A stretch of 64,000 bases of DNA from assembly GCF_020148005.1 (NCBI RefSeq), contig NZ_JAGXFD010000001.1, forward strand, positions 2,438,589-2,502,588. Direction: 5' to 3'. Within the stretch, counting starts at the first letter, position 1. Each line of letters begins with the position of its first letter. Shown in pieces: positions 17,817-27,166 of this stretch. A program made the position numbers and the translations under genes. The DNA comes from Modicisalibacter tunisiensis (GTDB lineage Bacteria > Pseudomonadota > Gammaproteobacteria > Pseudomonadales > Halomonadaceae). Below the pieces are notes generated by a model. It searched no databases, was not told where the DNA came from, and saw nothing but the letters and a program-made list of their open reading frames with translations.

Positions 17817-18849
17817 TCTCGGATTCCTTGACTCCGCTCGGCCCGGGAGCAAATTTGGCGTGGGACTGGACATGGTCGATCAGGCGGCGCACGCGCAACG
17901 CCCGCTGCCCGTGCTGGCTGCCGTACTCGCACTGCATGACCGGCACGCCGTCGACGCTGGTGGTGACGATATCCGGCAGCTCGATGGGCAGCACGTCGCC
18001 GCTCTTCAGCGACATCACCCGCCCCAGGGTCGTGGTGATGTCGACGAAATTGGCCACCAGCTCGATCTGCGATTCCTTGACCTCGTCGGCCATGCGCTCG
18101 CCCCACACCCGGTCTTCCTCGGCGTTGCTGTCGGTCAGCGGGCCGGACAGCAGATCGCGGATGGGCTCGATCATCGAGTAGGGCATGCAGATCTGGAAGT
18201 TGCTGGACAGGTTGCCGACTTCCAGATGGAAGGTGCTGGTGACCACGATCTCGTTGGGCGAGCTGGTGATGTTGGCGAACTTGACCTGCATCTCCGAGCG
18301 GGTGTAGCCGATCTCCAGCGGATAGACCGACTTCCAGGCGTCCTGGTAGGCGTCGATGGCCAGGCGCAGCAGGCGCTGGATGATGCGCTGTTCGGTGTGC
18401 GTGAACTCGCGGCCTTCCGACTTGGTCAGAAAGCGCCCGTCGCCGCCGAACAGGTTGTCGACCACCATGAACACCAGGTTGGGCGGGAACAGCACCAGGG
18501 CCGTGCCGCGCAGGGGTTTCATGGAAATCAGGTTGATGTTGGTCGGCACCGGCACATGCCGCGAGAAGTCGCTGTAGCTCTGATAGCGAACGGCCTCGAC
18601 GGTGATGTCGGCACTGCGGCGCAGCAGGTTGAACAGGCTCATCCGGAACTGGCGGGCGAAGCGCTCGTTGATGATGTCGAGCGCGTGCAGGCGTTCCCGG
18701 ATGATGCGGTGCTGGGTGGCCGGGTCATACGGGCGGATGCGCGAGCCGCCGCGTTGCGCCTCGCTTTCCGAACCGCTTTCCTCTTCGCCGCTGACGCCCT
18801 TGAGCAAGGCATCGATTTCGTCCTGCGACAGGAGATCGTCTTGAGCCAT
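17809..18849 (-). CDS. fliM: Flagellar motor switch protein FliM
   Basis: A 346-residue C-ring protein that binds phosphorylated CheY. The N-terminal CheY-binding peptide reads DLLSQDEIDALLKGVSGEEE. The middle domain (RPYDPATQHRIIRERLHALDIINERFARQFRMSLFNLLRRSADITVE) and the C-terminal FliN-like domain (VMSLKSGDVLPIELPDIVTTSVDGVPVMQCEYGSQHGQRALRV) are complete. It lies 3 bp after fliL and overlaps fliN. Confidence 0.97.
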   Translation of the reverse strand: MAQDDLLSQDEIDALLKGVSGEEESGSESEAQRGGSRIRPYDPATQHRIIRERLHALDIINERFARQFRMSLFNLLRRSADITVEAVRYQSYSDFSRHVPVPTNINLISMKPLRGTALVLFPPNLVFMVVDNLFGGDGRFLTKSEGREFTHTEQRIIQRLLRLAIDAYQDAWKSVYPLEIGYTRSEMQVKFANITSSPNEIVVTSTFHLEVGNLSSNFQICMPYSMIEPIRDLLSGPLTDSNAEEDRVWGERMADEVKESQIELVANFVDITTTLGRVMSLKSGDVLPIELPDIVTTSVDGVPVMQCEYGSQHGQRALRVRRLIDHVQSHAKFAPGPSGVKESEND

Positions 18850-18852
18850 GGT

Positions 18853-19341
18853 CTATTGCACGATGAAGTCGGTGTAGAGCACGTCTTCCACCTGAAGCGG
18901 CTTCTGGGCGTTCGCGAACGGCTTGTCGAACAGGGCCAGGATCGCCTGCGAGAGCGACTGCTTGCCGGCCGGTGTCACCAGATCCCCGGCCTTCTGGCCG
19001 GACAGCAGCATCAGCAGGCGGCTGCGGACCTGAGGCATGTAGGTCAGCAGCGCTTCCCGGGTCTGGTCGTCGAGTACCTTGAGGGACAGGCCGATGTAGA
19101 GCAGCCGCTGGGAATAGTCGTCGCTCTGGATGTTGACCGTGAACGGATCGATGGTCACGAAGATGGGCGTGGCCGGTTCCTGGGGCGCCGCCTCCTCGGT
19201 ACCGGTCTGGCTGGCCGACGAGATGCGCGACTCCAGCAGAAAATAGACGCCGGCCGAGCAGGCACCCGAGATGAGGATGATCAATAAGCCCAGCAGCCAC
19301 CAGGGCTTGCGGCTCTTGCCGTCGGTCTTTGTCTTGGCCAT
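18853..19341 (-). CDS. fliL: Flagellar basal body-associated protein FliL
   Basis: A 162-residue single-pass inner-membrane protein (helix around 14-36, WWLLGLLIILISGACSAGVYFLL) that surrounds the stator units. The periplasmic part has PIFVTIDPFTVNIQSDDYSQRLLYIGLSLKVLDDQTREALLTYMPQVRSRLLMLLSGQKAGDL, the conserved FliL block, and ends with the DVLYTDFIVQ strand. It starts the fliLMNOPQR block, separated from fliK by 163 bp with no clear promoter or terminator. Confidence 0.95.
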   Translation of the reverse strand: MAKTKTDGKSRKPWWLLGLLIILISGACSAGVYFLLESRISSASQTGTEEAAPQEPATPIFVTIDPFTVNIQSDDYSQRLLYIGLSLKVLDDQTREALLTYMPQVRSRLLMLLSGQKAGDLVTPAGKQSLSQAILALFDKPFANAQKPLQVEDVLYTDFIVQ

Positions 19342-19504
19342 TGATTACGCCGTCGTGGATTGCAGGTGGGGGGAGTATGCGTCCTGCGCCGCGCCCGGGA
19401 TGGCGGAAAAAGGGCGTGCATCCGGGGTCAACTCGGGGCTTTGCCGGCGGCCGACGGGGGGTGATACGCCCGGCAGCCGCCGGCCTCCTGCGCAGTGCGA
19501 TGGA

Positions 19505-20905
19505 TCAGGCGTAGAGATCGACGCCGCCGACGCGCGAGCCCGGTGGCGCGGTGATCGTCATGCCGGCTTCGCCGTCGACGCCCTCGTCACCAGGGCCGCT
19601 GGCGCCCTGAGCCAGGGCCCCCGGGGCGCCGGATGCCGGGCGGCCGGAACCGCCGGACGCATCCTGCTGGCCCGGCTGGGGCTGCTCGCCGACCATGGCC
19701 TCGCCGAGCTGGATGCCGGCCTCGTTCAGGGCGGCCCGCAGTTGCGGAATGGCCTGCTCGATGGCGGCCCGGACCTGCGGATTGTGGGACAGGAACTGGG
19801 CCTGGGCCAGCTGGTCGTCGACCTTCAGCTGGACCGACAGCGGCCCCAGCTCGGCGGGGTGCAGGTGCAACTGGACCTGCTGGCCGCCGCGCTGATGCAG
19901 CTGAATCAGCTGCTGGCCGAGCCCCTGCTGCCACTGGGCGGAGGCCACGGGAGCGCTCAGTGTCGCGGTCGCCGGTGCGGGCGTGGAGGCCGCGCCGGCG
20001 GCATGTCCCGCTGTGCCGCCGGCCTGGGCGGCGAAGGTGTTCAGCGGTGCCTGGGTGGCATCGCCCCGGGCCGCATCCAGCAGGGCGCCCTGCCAGTTGT
20101 GCTTGGCGTCGCCAGCCGTGGCCGCTGTCATCGACTGTGTCGCGGCATTGCCACCGGTGGCCGCTGTCGCCGTCTGCAGGGCCTGGAACAGCGGCGGCGG
20201 GGTAGTGCCGTCGGCATTCCCGCCCGGGTTGCGACCGGCCGGCAGCGTGTCGACGGGCAGGGCGCTCATGCCCGGCTGACGGGCGCCGGACGAGTCCATG
20301 CCCGCCGGGGTCATCGGCGCATCGGCGTGATCGGACATGCGTCCCGGGGTACCGGCGATGGCGTCCAGTCGCTGACGGATGGCATCCAGCGAGGTATCAC
20401 CGCCGGCGGACGCCTCACGCGGCAGGCGCTGATGCAGGGCCGAGAGGTCGAGCGCCGCCTGCCTGTCGGCCTTGTCCGCCAGCAGCGGCTGGAGCAGGGC
20501 GGCCAGCTGGTCGACCAGCGACTCGGCGTCGGCCGGCTTGCCTTTCTGGTCGGAGCCCGGATCGGCGGACAGCCGCTTGAGCAGCGTGTCGAGGGGCGTG
20601 TCCTGGGCACTTGACACCGGCGAGCCGTCACCGGACGCCTGCAGCAGGGCACGCAGGGTATCCTTGAGTGATCCCTGGTCCGGGCGGCCCTTCAGCTGGG
20701 CGGCGAGCTGCTCGAGCGCCGTCGCCAGGTCCGTCTTTCCGGTGCCCGGAGCGCCTGCCGTCTCCGCATCGGCCGCGTCGGCATTGCCCAGCTTGGCCAG
20801 CAGACCGGCGAACAGCCCGGCCGGCGTGGCGGGTGTGCTGCCGGCGCTGCTGCCGGTGGAGGAAGGGGGCGTCCCCGTGGCGGGGGCCAGTGCTGACAGG
20901 GCCAT
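19505..20905 (-). CDS. fliK: Flagellar hook-length control protein FliK
   Basis: A 466-residue secreted molecular ruler. The long N-terminal part is low-complexity (alanine, glycine, threonine, glutamine-rich), as expected for the ruler. The C-terminal substrate-switching domain is recognisable: QLHQRGGQQVQLHLHPAELGPLSVQLKVDDQLAQAQFLSHNPQVRAAIEQAIPQLRAALNEAGIQLGEAMV. It is placed between fliJ and fliL, as in enterics. A second gene with a FliK-like C-terminus lies at 52648, but this one is the better candidate for the hook ruler. Confidence 0.93.
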   Translation of the reverse strand: MALSALAPATGTPPSSTGSSAGSTPATPAGLFAGLLAKLGNADAADAETAGAPGTGKTDLATALEQLAAQLKGRPDQGSLKDTLRALLQASGDGSPVSSAQDTPLDTLLKRLSADPGSDQKGKPADAESLVDQLAALLQPLLADKADRQAALDLSALHQRLPREASAGGDTSLDAIRQRLDAIAGTPGRMSDHADAPMTPAGMDSSGARQPGMSALPVDTLPAGRNPGGNADGTTPPPLFQALQTATAATGGNAATQSMTAATAGDAKHNWQGALLDAARGDATQAPLNTFAAQAGGTAGHAAGAASTPAPATATLSAPVASAQWQQGLGQQLIQLHQRGGQQVQLHLHPAELGPLSVQLKVDDQLAQAQFLSHNPQVRAAIEQAIPQLRAALNEAGIQLGEAMVGEQPQPGQQDASGGSGRPASGAPGALAQGASGPGDEGVDGEAGMTITAPPGSRVGGVDLYA

Positions 20906-20922
20906 GGTAGGGGGTTACCTCC

Positions 20923-21393
20923 TCAGTGACTGGACTCGTGAGACGCGGTGCGCGACTCGCGCCGCAGCAGCAGGGTATTGGCCATCTCGTCGTTCTGGCG
21001 CTGCTCGCGCTTCAGCTCGCGGCGCTGTTCGCGCTGCTGGCGGCGGGTCTCCAGGGTGTCGTAGGCGGACAGCCGTCGCTGCTCCTGCTGCCAGTGCTGC
21101 TGGCCCTGGCCGAGCTGGCGCTCGCGCTCGCCCAGCGACTGGCGGGCGCGCTCGATGGCGGCGTCCAGCGAGCGCAGGAACTGCTCGTAATTGCGCCAGC
21201 TGTCGGGCCCGATGCCGCGCTGCATGGCCGTCTGCAGCTTTTCGCGGTACTCCTGGCGATAGCGTTGCAGCGTCTCGAGCTGGGTCTGGGCATCCTGTCG
21301 GGCACGCCGCAGCGCCACCAGCCGCTGGCTGGCGGTATCGCGCTTCTCGCGGGTCAGCGAGATCAGGGTTTCCAGGGGGGACGCTTGCGACAT
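20923..21393 (-). CDS. fliJ: Flagellar export protein FliJ
   Basis: A 156-residue, almost entirely helical and arginine/glutamine-rich coiled-coil protein. It fits FliJ, the gamma-subunit-like stalk of the export ATPase. Typical features are PLETLISLTREKRDTASQRLVALRRARQDAQTQLETLQRYRQEYREKL and QQEQRRLSAYDTLETRRQQREQRRELKREQR near the C-terminus. It is positioned between fliI (27 bp) and fliK (17 bp). Confidence 0.92.
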   Translation of the reverse strand: MSQASPLETLISLTREKRDTASQRLVALRRARQDAQTQLETLQRYRQEYREKLQTAMQRGIGPDSWRNYEQFLRSLDAAIERARQSLGERERQLGQGQQHWQQEQRRLSAYDTLETRRQQREQRRELKREQRQNDEMANTLLLRRESRTASHESSH

Positions 21394-21420
21394 GACGGTT
21401 CACCTCGATGATGGCCCAGA

Positions 21421-22839
21421 CTACCGGTTGCCGGTCTGGATCAATGCCTGCAAAAGCTGGCGGGTTTCCTCGATATTCGCGCGTTCGTCGATGCGCTGCT
21501 GGAGGAAGCGTTCCAGCTGCGGGTAGAGCGAGACGGCCTGGTCGAGCTGCGGGTCGTGGCCCGGCGTGTAGGCGCCGACGCTGATCAGGTCGCGATTGCG
21601 CTGGTAACGCGAGACCATCTGCTTGAACTGCTGGGCCCGGCGCCACTGGTCGTCGTCGACGACGGCGGTCATCGCGCGGCTGATCGATGCCTCGATGTCG
21701 ATCGCCGGATAGTGGCCGCCCTCGGCCAGGGCGCGGGAGAGCACGATATGGCCGTCGAGAATGGCCCGCGCCGAGTCGGCGATCGGGTCCTGCTGGTCGT
21801 CGCCCTCGGTCAGCACGGTATAGAAGGCGGTGATCGAGCCGCCGCCACGGGGGCCGTTGCCGGCACGCTCCACCAGGCTGGGCAGCTTGGCGAACACCGA
21901 GGGCGGGTAGCCCTTGGTGGCCGGCGGTTCGCCGATCGCCAGGGCGATCTCGCGCTGGGCCATGGCATAGCGCGTCAGCGAGTCCATGATCAGCAGCACG
22001 TTGCGGCCGGCATCGCGAAAGTCCTCGGCCAGGCGCGTGGCGTAGGCGGCGCCCTGCAGGCGCTGCAGCGGCGAGGTGTCGGCCGGGGCGGCCACCACCA
22101 CGGCGCGCCGGCGGCCCTCCTCGCCGAGGATGTTGTTGATGAAGTCCTGCACCTCGCGGCCGCGCTCGCCGATCAGTCCGACGACGATGACGTCGGCCCG
22201 GGTGTAGCGCGCCATCATCCCCAGCAGTACCGACTTGCCGACCCCGGAGCCGGCGAACAGCCCCATGCGCTGGCCGCGGCCGACGCTCAGCAGGCCGTTG
22301 ATGGCACGGATGCCGACATCGATCTGGGTCTCGATGGGCGCCCGGGACAGCGGGTTGAAAGGGGGCGTGGCCAGCGGCGCATGGGGCACATCGTGCAAGG
22401 GGCCCTTGCCATCCAGCGGGCGACCGTTGCCGTCCAGCACGCGGCCCAGCAGGTGATCGCCCAGCGGGAAGCGTCGGGCGCTGCTCTGGGCGTCCTGGCC
22501 CTCGCCGAGGGGAAAGACCCGGGAGCCGGGCAGCAGGCCGCTGATCTCCTCCAGCGGCATGAGGAAGAGCCTTTCGCCCGAGAACCCCACCACCTCGGCC
22601 TCGGCGAAGCGGGGCTGCGGCCGAGCGTCGGGAGTGCCGACATGCGGCGACAGCTCGATGCGACAGGCGCTGCCCAGCGGCACCCGCAGCCCCACGGCCT
22701 CGAGCACCAGGCCGGTGGCGCGCACGATGCGCCCGCTGGCCCGATAGCCGGGCAGGCCGGTGACCCGGCGCTGCATCCCCGCCAGGGCGTCCTGCCAGTG
22801 CTGCTGGTAGGGGTTGGGGGCACTCGGCATCACGCTCAT
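21421..22839 (-). CDS. fliI: Flagellum-specific ATPase FliI
   Basis: A 472-residue AAA/F1-beta-like ATPase of the flagellar type III apparatus. Walker A reads [15 protein letters not shown], Walker B is [47 protein letters not shown] (the FliI fingerprint), and the catalytic [10 protein letters not shown] is present. The N-terminal beta-barrel domain precedes it. It starts within the last bases of fliH (4-bp overlap). It works with FliH, its regulator, and FliJ. Confidence 0.98.
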   Translation of the reverse strand: MSVMPSAPNPYQQHWQDALAGMQRRVTGLPGYRASGRIVRATGLVLEAVGLRVPLGSACRIELSPHVGTPDARPQPRFAEAEVVGFSGERLFLMPLEEISGLLPGSRVFPLGEGQDAQSSARRFPLGDHLLGRVLDGNGRPLDGKGPLHDVPHAPLATPPFNPLSRAPIETQIDVGIRAINGLLSVGRGQRMGLFAGSGVGKSVLLGMMARYTRADVIVVGLIGERGREVQDFINNILGEEGRRRAVVVAAPADTSPLQRLQGAAYATRLAEDFRDAGRNVLLIMDSLTRYAMAQREIALAIGEPPATKGYPPSVFAKLPSLVERAGNGPRGGGSITAFYTVLTEGDDQQDPIADSARAILDGHIVLSRALAEGGHYPAIDIEASISRAMTAVVDDDQWRRAQQFKQMVSRYQRNRDLISVGAYTPGHDPQLDQAVSLYPQLERFLQQRIDERANIEETRQLLQALIQTGNR

Positions 22840-23606
22840 GCGCCGTTCTCGCTATCCGCTGACGACGCTTCGGCCGAACCGTCGCCGGGCTCGCCGTGAC
22901 GGCGTCGCACCTGGTCGGCGATGGCCGCCCAGCGGGTCTCGAGCGTGGCGTCCAGATCGCCGCTGGCGCTGGTGGCGCGACACCCGCCGCGCTGGATGGT
23001 GTCGTCGGGCTGCAGTTGCCAGCCGGCGGCCTCGAACTCGTGACCCAGGTGGGCCTTGACCAGCGTCAGGTCCGCCGGATGCAGCCACAGGCGCGGCCGG
23101 CCCGAGAGGGCCGGCTCGACATGCAGAAGCTCGCGGACGATGTCGAGGATGACCTCGGGACGTGCCTCCAGCGCCTCGCCGGCCAGCTGCCGCCCCGTGG
23201 CCAGGGCCAGATCCACCAGCTGTTCGGCCAGGCTCTGATCGAGCTCGTCCAGCGCGGCGCGAAACTGCTCGGCGAGCGGCCGCAGCGGGCGCAGGGTCTG
23301 CTCGATCTCCTGGCGCATCTGCTCGTCGCCGGCCTCGCGACCCGCCTTCAGCCCCTGTGCGTGGCCTTCCTGCTCGCCCCTGGCGAGGCCTTCCCGGTAG
23401 CCGGCCTCGTAGGCCTCCCGGCGGGCGGCCTCGCGCTCGGCGTCGAGGCGGGCCTGGTGTTCGAGGGCCCGGCGGCGGATGGCCTCGCGCCGGGCACGGT
23501 CGCGGGCCTGGCGATCGACGCCTGAAGCGGCCGAGTCCAGCTCGTCCATCTGCCAGCGCTGCCAGTCGCCGGTGTCGTGTTCGGGCTCGGTGAGCCGGTC
23601 AGACAT
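22836..23606 (-). CDS. fliH: Flagellar assembly protein FliH
   Basis: A 256-residue FliI regulator. A long arginine/glutamate/alanine coiled coil (about 35-110, with the repeated EAxxxGxxxG-type pattern [30 protein letters not shown]) is the family hallmark. The C-terminal domain includes [40 protein letters not shown] and [16 protein letters not shown]. It overlaps fliG by 8 bp and fliI by 4 bp. Confidence 0.95.
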   Translation of the reverse strand: MSDRLTEPEHDTGDWQRWQMDELDSAASGVDRQARDRARREAIRRRALEHQARLDAEREAARREAYEAGYREGLARGEQEGHAQGLKAGREAGDEQMRQEIEQTLRPLRPLAEQFRAALDELDQSLAEQLVDLALATGRQLAGEALEARPEVILDIVRELLHVEPALSGRPRLWLHPADLTLVKAHLGHEFEAAGWQLQPDDTIQRGGCRATSASGDLDATLETRWAAIADQVRRRHGEPGDGSAEASSADSENGA

Positions 23607-24594
23607 AGGTGTCGTCTCCGCCGCTCAGCACGATCTCGCCGCTGTCCGCCAGGCGGCGCACGACCTGCAGGATCGCCTTCTGCTCGGCCTCGACCTGCGA
23701 GACGCGGATGGGGCCGCGGGCCTCCAGGTCCTCCTGCAGCATCTGTGCCGCGCGCTGCGACATGTTGGCCATGAACTTCTCGAGCAGGACGTCCGGGGCG
23801 CCCTTGAGCGCGACCACCAGCGAGTTGGTCTCGACCTCCTTGAGGATCAGCTGGATGCTGCGGTCGTCCAGGTCGACCAGATTCTCGAACAGGAACATCT
23901 CGTCGACGATCTTCTGGGCGAGGTCCTCGCTGTGGGCGCGGATGTTCTCGATGGCGACCTCCTCCTGGGAGGCATTCATCAGGTTGAGGATCTCGGCAGC
24001 GGTTCTCACGCCGCCCATCTTGCTGCGCTTGAGGTTCTGGCCGTCGAGCATGCCGCTGAGTACCTCGGTCAGCTCCTGCAGGGCGGCGGGCTGCACGCCG
24101 CTGAAGGTGGCGATACGCAGCACCACGTCGTTGCGCAACTTGTCGTCGAAGTGCTGCAGCACGTCCGCCGCCTGATGGCGCTCCAGATGCACCAGGATGG
24201 TGGCGATGATCTGCGGGTGCTCGTCGCGGATCAGCTCCGAGACCATCGAGGGTTCCATCAGGTTCAGCGAGTCGATGCCCGAGCTGGAGCTGGTGCTCTC
24301 GAGGATGTCCTCGATCAGGCTCGAGGCGCGCTCGCTGCCCAGCGCCTTGGTCAGCACCGAGCGGATGTGGTCGCTCGAGTGCAGGTTGATGGCGCTGAAC
24401 TGCTCGGCCTCGTCGTGGAAGTCGGCCAGCACCTTCGCCATCTCCTCGTGGGAGACCTGGTCGAGGCCGGCCATCTCCATGCTCAGCTCCTGGACCTCCT
24501 TGGGCGACAGGAACTTGAAGACCTCGGCCGCGCTGTCCTCGTCCAGCGAGAGCAGCAGGATCGCGCCGCGGCGGGCGCCGCTCATTTCGCTCAT
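23599..24594 (-). CDS. fliG: Flagellar motor switch protein FliG
   Basis: A 331-residue rotor protein that transmits stator torque. The N-domain ([39 protein letters not shown]), the middle EHPQ segment ([28 protein letters not shown]) and the C-terminal torque helix region ([70 protein letters not shown]) are intact, including the charged residues used against MotA. Coupled by overlap to both fliF and fliH. Confidence 0.97.
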   Translation of the reverse strand: MSEMSGARRGAILLLSLDEDSAAEVFKFLSPKEVQELSMEMAGLDQVSHEEMAKVLADFHDEAEQFSAINLHSSDHIRSVLTKALGSERASSLIEDILESTSSSSGIDSLNLMEPSMVSELIRDEHPQIIATILVHLERHQAADVLQHFDDKLRNDVVLRIATFSGVQPAALQELTEVLSGMLDGQNLKRSKMGGVRTAAEILNLMNASQEEVAIENIRAHSEDLAQKIVDEMFLFENLVDLDDRSIQLILKEVETNSLVVALKGAPDVLLEKFMANMSQRAAQMLQEDLEARGPIRVSQVEAEQKAILQVVRRLADSGEIVLSGGDDTYV

Positions 24595-26393
24595 TGTTCG
24601 CTCATCCAGCTTCTGACGATCATGGCTACCAGCCGCGGGTCTTCCTGGGCTATCTCGCGGACATCCTTGAGGTTCTGTTCATAGGCCGAGGACTGCCGGC
24701 GACGGCGTGTCTGGACCGGCTCGGGCGCGGCCGCGGATTCCCCGCTCGCCGCTTCGCCGGATTCCAGTGCCGACTCGGCGGAACTCGGCGTGCGCAGGGC
24801 GCCACCCGAGGCCCCCTGGGCGATCGGCTGCGCCGTCTGACGCTTGATCAGCGGGCGCAGGATCAGCAGCCACAGGAACAGCGCCGCGAGTGCCACCAGC
24901 AGATAGCGGCCCAGGGTCAGTGCCAGCTGGATGATCTCGGGCGACTGCCACCAGGGCGTCGGCGGCACGCTGGTATCCTTCTGGGTGAATGGCGAGTTGA
25001 CCACCTCGACGGCATCCCCGCGCGTGGCCGAGAAGCCCACGGCCTGTCGCACCAGCCGGTTGATGCTGGCCATCTCCTGGTCGCTGAGCGGCTTGCGAAC
25101 CGTCTCGCCCTGGTCGTTGACCGCATCGCGGTAATTGACCACCACGGCCACCGACAGGCGATCGACGCCGCCGCGCTCGAAGCGGACGTGGTCGACCTGG
25201 CGATCCACCTCGTAGTTGACGGTGTCGCTGCTCTGCAGGCGACGCTTGGGCGAGTTGTTGCCCTGGGCGTTGGTCCCCTGGGCGTTGGCCCTCGGGTTGT
25301 TGGCGGCGTTGTTGGCCGCATTGTTGCCCGGGGCCTGGCCGGCGTTGCCTTGTCCGTTCTGGCCGTTCTGGCCATTGTCGATGGGCGAGGCGGCCGCGCC
25401 GGGCGGGGTGTTGGTCAGTGCGCCCGGCACACCCCGGGCCAGCTCGTCGCCGCCGGTATAGGTGGCATCGACCTGGCGGCTGCGCACCGCGGCCTCGTTG
25501 GGCGGCTGGTTGGGGCCATAGTGCTCGGCGGTGCGCTCCCGGCGGGAGAAGTCGATCTCGGCGGAGACCTGGGCGCGCACGTTGTCGGCGCCGAGGATCG
25601 GGGCCAGGATGCGCTCGATGCGCCGGCGGTAGTTCTTCTCGACCTTCTGCACGTAGTCCAGCTGGGTGCCGTCGAGACCGTTCAGGTCGCCGTCGCTGCG
25701 CGACAGCAGGCGGCCGTCCTGATCGACCACGGTGACCGCGTCGGTGGCTAGGTCGGCGACACTGCTCGAGACCATGTGGACGATGGCATTGACCTGGCCC
25801 TCGCCGAGCACGCGGCCCGGCTGCAGCGTCAGCACCACCGACGCCTTGGCGGGCTCGCGCTCGCGCACGAAGACCGACGGCTTGGCCAGCGAGAGGTGCA
25901 CGCGGGCCGTGGAGACCGGCCCCAGCGCCTGGATCGACTGGGCCAGCTCGCCTTCCAGCGAGCGCTGGTAGTTGACGTGCTCGGCGAACTGGCTGATGCC
26001 GAAGGCCTGGTTGTCCATCAGCTCGAAGCCGACGTTGCCGCCCTTGGGCAGGCCCTGCTCGGCGAGCTGCAGGCGCAGCAGGTGGACCTGGTCGGCGGGG
26101 ACCATGATTGCGCCGCTGCCCTCGCTGAAGCGGTAGGGAACGCCGCGCTTGTCCAGCTCGCCGACGATGCGACCGCCATCGGCGTTGGTCAGGTTGCTGT
26201 AGAGCACGCGGTAGGTGGGGCTCTGGGCCCACAGCAGCAGCACCGCGATCAGCGCGATCGCGGCGGCCGCGGCGATGATCAGCGGGATGCGCGGATTGCC
26301 GCGCAGCTTGTCGAGCCACCCGGCGGCCGAGGCGGAGCCGCCCCCCGTGGCGGGGCGCTTGGCGGAGGAGGACGACGTGGCGGCGTCGCTCAT
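24591..26393 (-). CDS. fliF: Flagellar MS-ring protein FliF
   Basis: A 600-residue inner-membrane ring protein with two membrane helices: near 35-55 ([21 protein letters not shown]) and near residues 470-490 ([23 protein letters not shown]). Ring-building motifs include [59 protein letters not shown] and [32 protein letters not shown] glycine/asparagine/glutamine low-complexity loop (around residues 335-380, [26 protein letters not shown]) lies in the periplasmic part. It heads the fliFGHIJK operon, divergent from fliE. Confidence 0.97.
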   Translation of the reverse strand: MSDAATSSSSAKRPATGGGSASAAGWLDKLRGNPRIPLIIAAAAAIALIAVLLLWAQSPTYRVLYSNLTNADGGRIVGELDKRGVPYRFSEGSGAIMVPADQVHLLRLQLAEQGLPKGGNVGFELMDNQAFGISQFAEHVNYQRSLEGELAQSIQALGPVSTARVHLSLAKPSVFVREREPAKASVVLTLQPGRVLGEGQVNAIVHMVSSSVADLATDAVTVVDQDGRLLSRSDGDLNGLDGTQLDYVQKVEKNYRRRIERILAPILGADNVRAQVSAEIDFSRRERTAEHYGPNQPPNEAAVRSRQVDATYTGGDELARGVPGALTNTPPGAAASPIDNGQNGQNGQGNAGQAPGNNAANNAANNPRANAQGTNAQGNNSPKRRLQSSDTVNYEVDRQVDHVRFERGGVDRLSVAVVVNYRDAVNDQGETVRKPLSDQEMASINRLVRQAVGFSATRGDAVEVVNSPFTQKDTSVPPTPWWQSPEIIQLALTLGRYLLVALAALFLWLLILRPLIKRQTAQPIAQGASGGALRTPSSAESALESGEAASGESAAAPEPVQTRRRRQSSAYEQNLKDVREIAQEDPRLVAMIVRSWMSEQ

Positions 26394-26727
26394 GCGAGCC
26401 TCCGCGTCAGGGTCCGGCCTGTCCGGGAAGGGGCGTGATGGTCGTCCCGGCGTGTCCGGGGCGCTGCAAGTCGCATAATCGGATTCGGCTCCAGCATCCT
26501 GTGTCTGGCCGCGGCCTGCTTGCCGGTGTGATGATGTCGTCGCTGTTGCCGGGCGTGGCGCCCGGGGGGCGGCAAAATCAGGGCGGTCGTTTGATGGAGG
26601 TCATTATCCGGAGCCGCCGTCACCCTAAAGGCGAGAAAAGCCCGGTTTTTGTCCGTCATTTGCCGTCATGCCGGAAGACGGGGGGTTGGTAGGCTTGCGG
26701 CATCATTTTCCGTCGAGAGGATTTTCC
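26394..26727. promoter_or_regulatory. Divergent fliF / fliE regulatory region (334 bp)
   Basis: This gap separates fliF (minus) and fliE (plus) and should carry the class 2, FlhDC-dependent promoters for both. A TAAAGGCGAG at 26624 has no -10 match 15 bases downstream, so I do not call a sigma-28 site. The CGAGAGG before the fliE ATG is its ribosome site. No gene is supported here. Confidence 0.5.
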
Positions 26728-27057
26728 ATGAGCAGCACGCCTGCCATGCAGTCGGCACTCGAGCAGATGAAGAGCCTGGCCGCCCAGGCGGGTGCGTCGT
26801 CAGCCGCCCGTCGCGTCGACACCACGGTCGGCCAGGGCGGATTCGCCGACGCCCTGCAGTCCTCGCTCGAGCGCATCAATCACCTGCAGCAGACCTCGAA
26901 GGCCAGCAGCCGCGCCTTCCAGGCCGGCCAGCCGGGGGTGTCGCTCAACGACGTGATGGTCGACATGCAGAAGGCCAGCGTCGCCTTCGAGATGGGCACC
27001 CAGGTGCGCAATCGCATGGTGTCGGCGTACAAGGAAGTGATGAACATGCAGGTGTAG
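26728..27057 (+). CDS. fliE: Flagellar hook-basal body adapter FliE
   Basis: A 109-residue protein that joins the MS ring to the proximal rod. I start at the ATG at 26728 (preceded by GAGAGG) because it gives the normal FliE length; the frame is open 20 codons earlier. The C-terminus is diagnostic: PGVSLNDVMVDMQKASVAFEMGTQVRNRMVSAYKEVMNMQV. It is transcribed alone, divergently from fliF, with its own terminator, as in enterics. Confidence 0.96.
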   Translation: MSSTPAMQSALEQMKSLAAQAGASSAARRVDTTVGQGGFADALQSSLERINHLQQTSKASSRAFQAGQPGVSLNDVMVDMQKASVAFEMGTQVRNRMVSAYKEVMNMQV

Positions 27058-27078
27058 GCTTTTACCCGCCTGTGAGGA

Positions 27079-27118
27079 GGCCGCGTCGGGAAAGTCTACC
27101 GACGCGGCCTTTTCTTTT
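27079..27118 (+). terminator. Rho-independent terminator after fliE
   Basis: The stem GGCCGCGTCGG (27079-27089) pairs with 27099-27109 across a 9-base loop and is followed by TTTTCTTTT. It begins 22 bp after the fliE stop. This is a strong intrinsic terminator. Confidence 0.92.
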
Positions 27119-27166
27119 GCCTGTCCGTCCTGGCTTGCCGAGCTTGCCTTCTCCGCGCCGGTGGCG

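Noticed and set aside
26624..26650. TAAAGG upstream of fliE as a sigma-28 -35
   Set aside because: The sequence 15 bases downstream (GTTTTTGT) does not match the -10; fliE is expected to be class 2.
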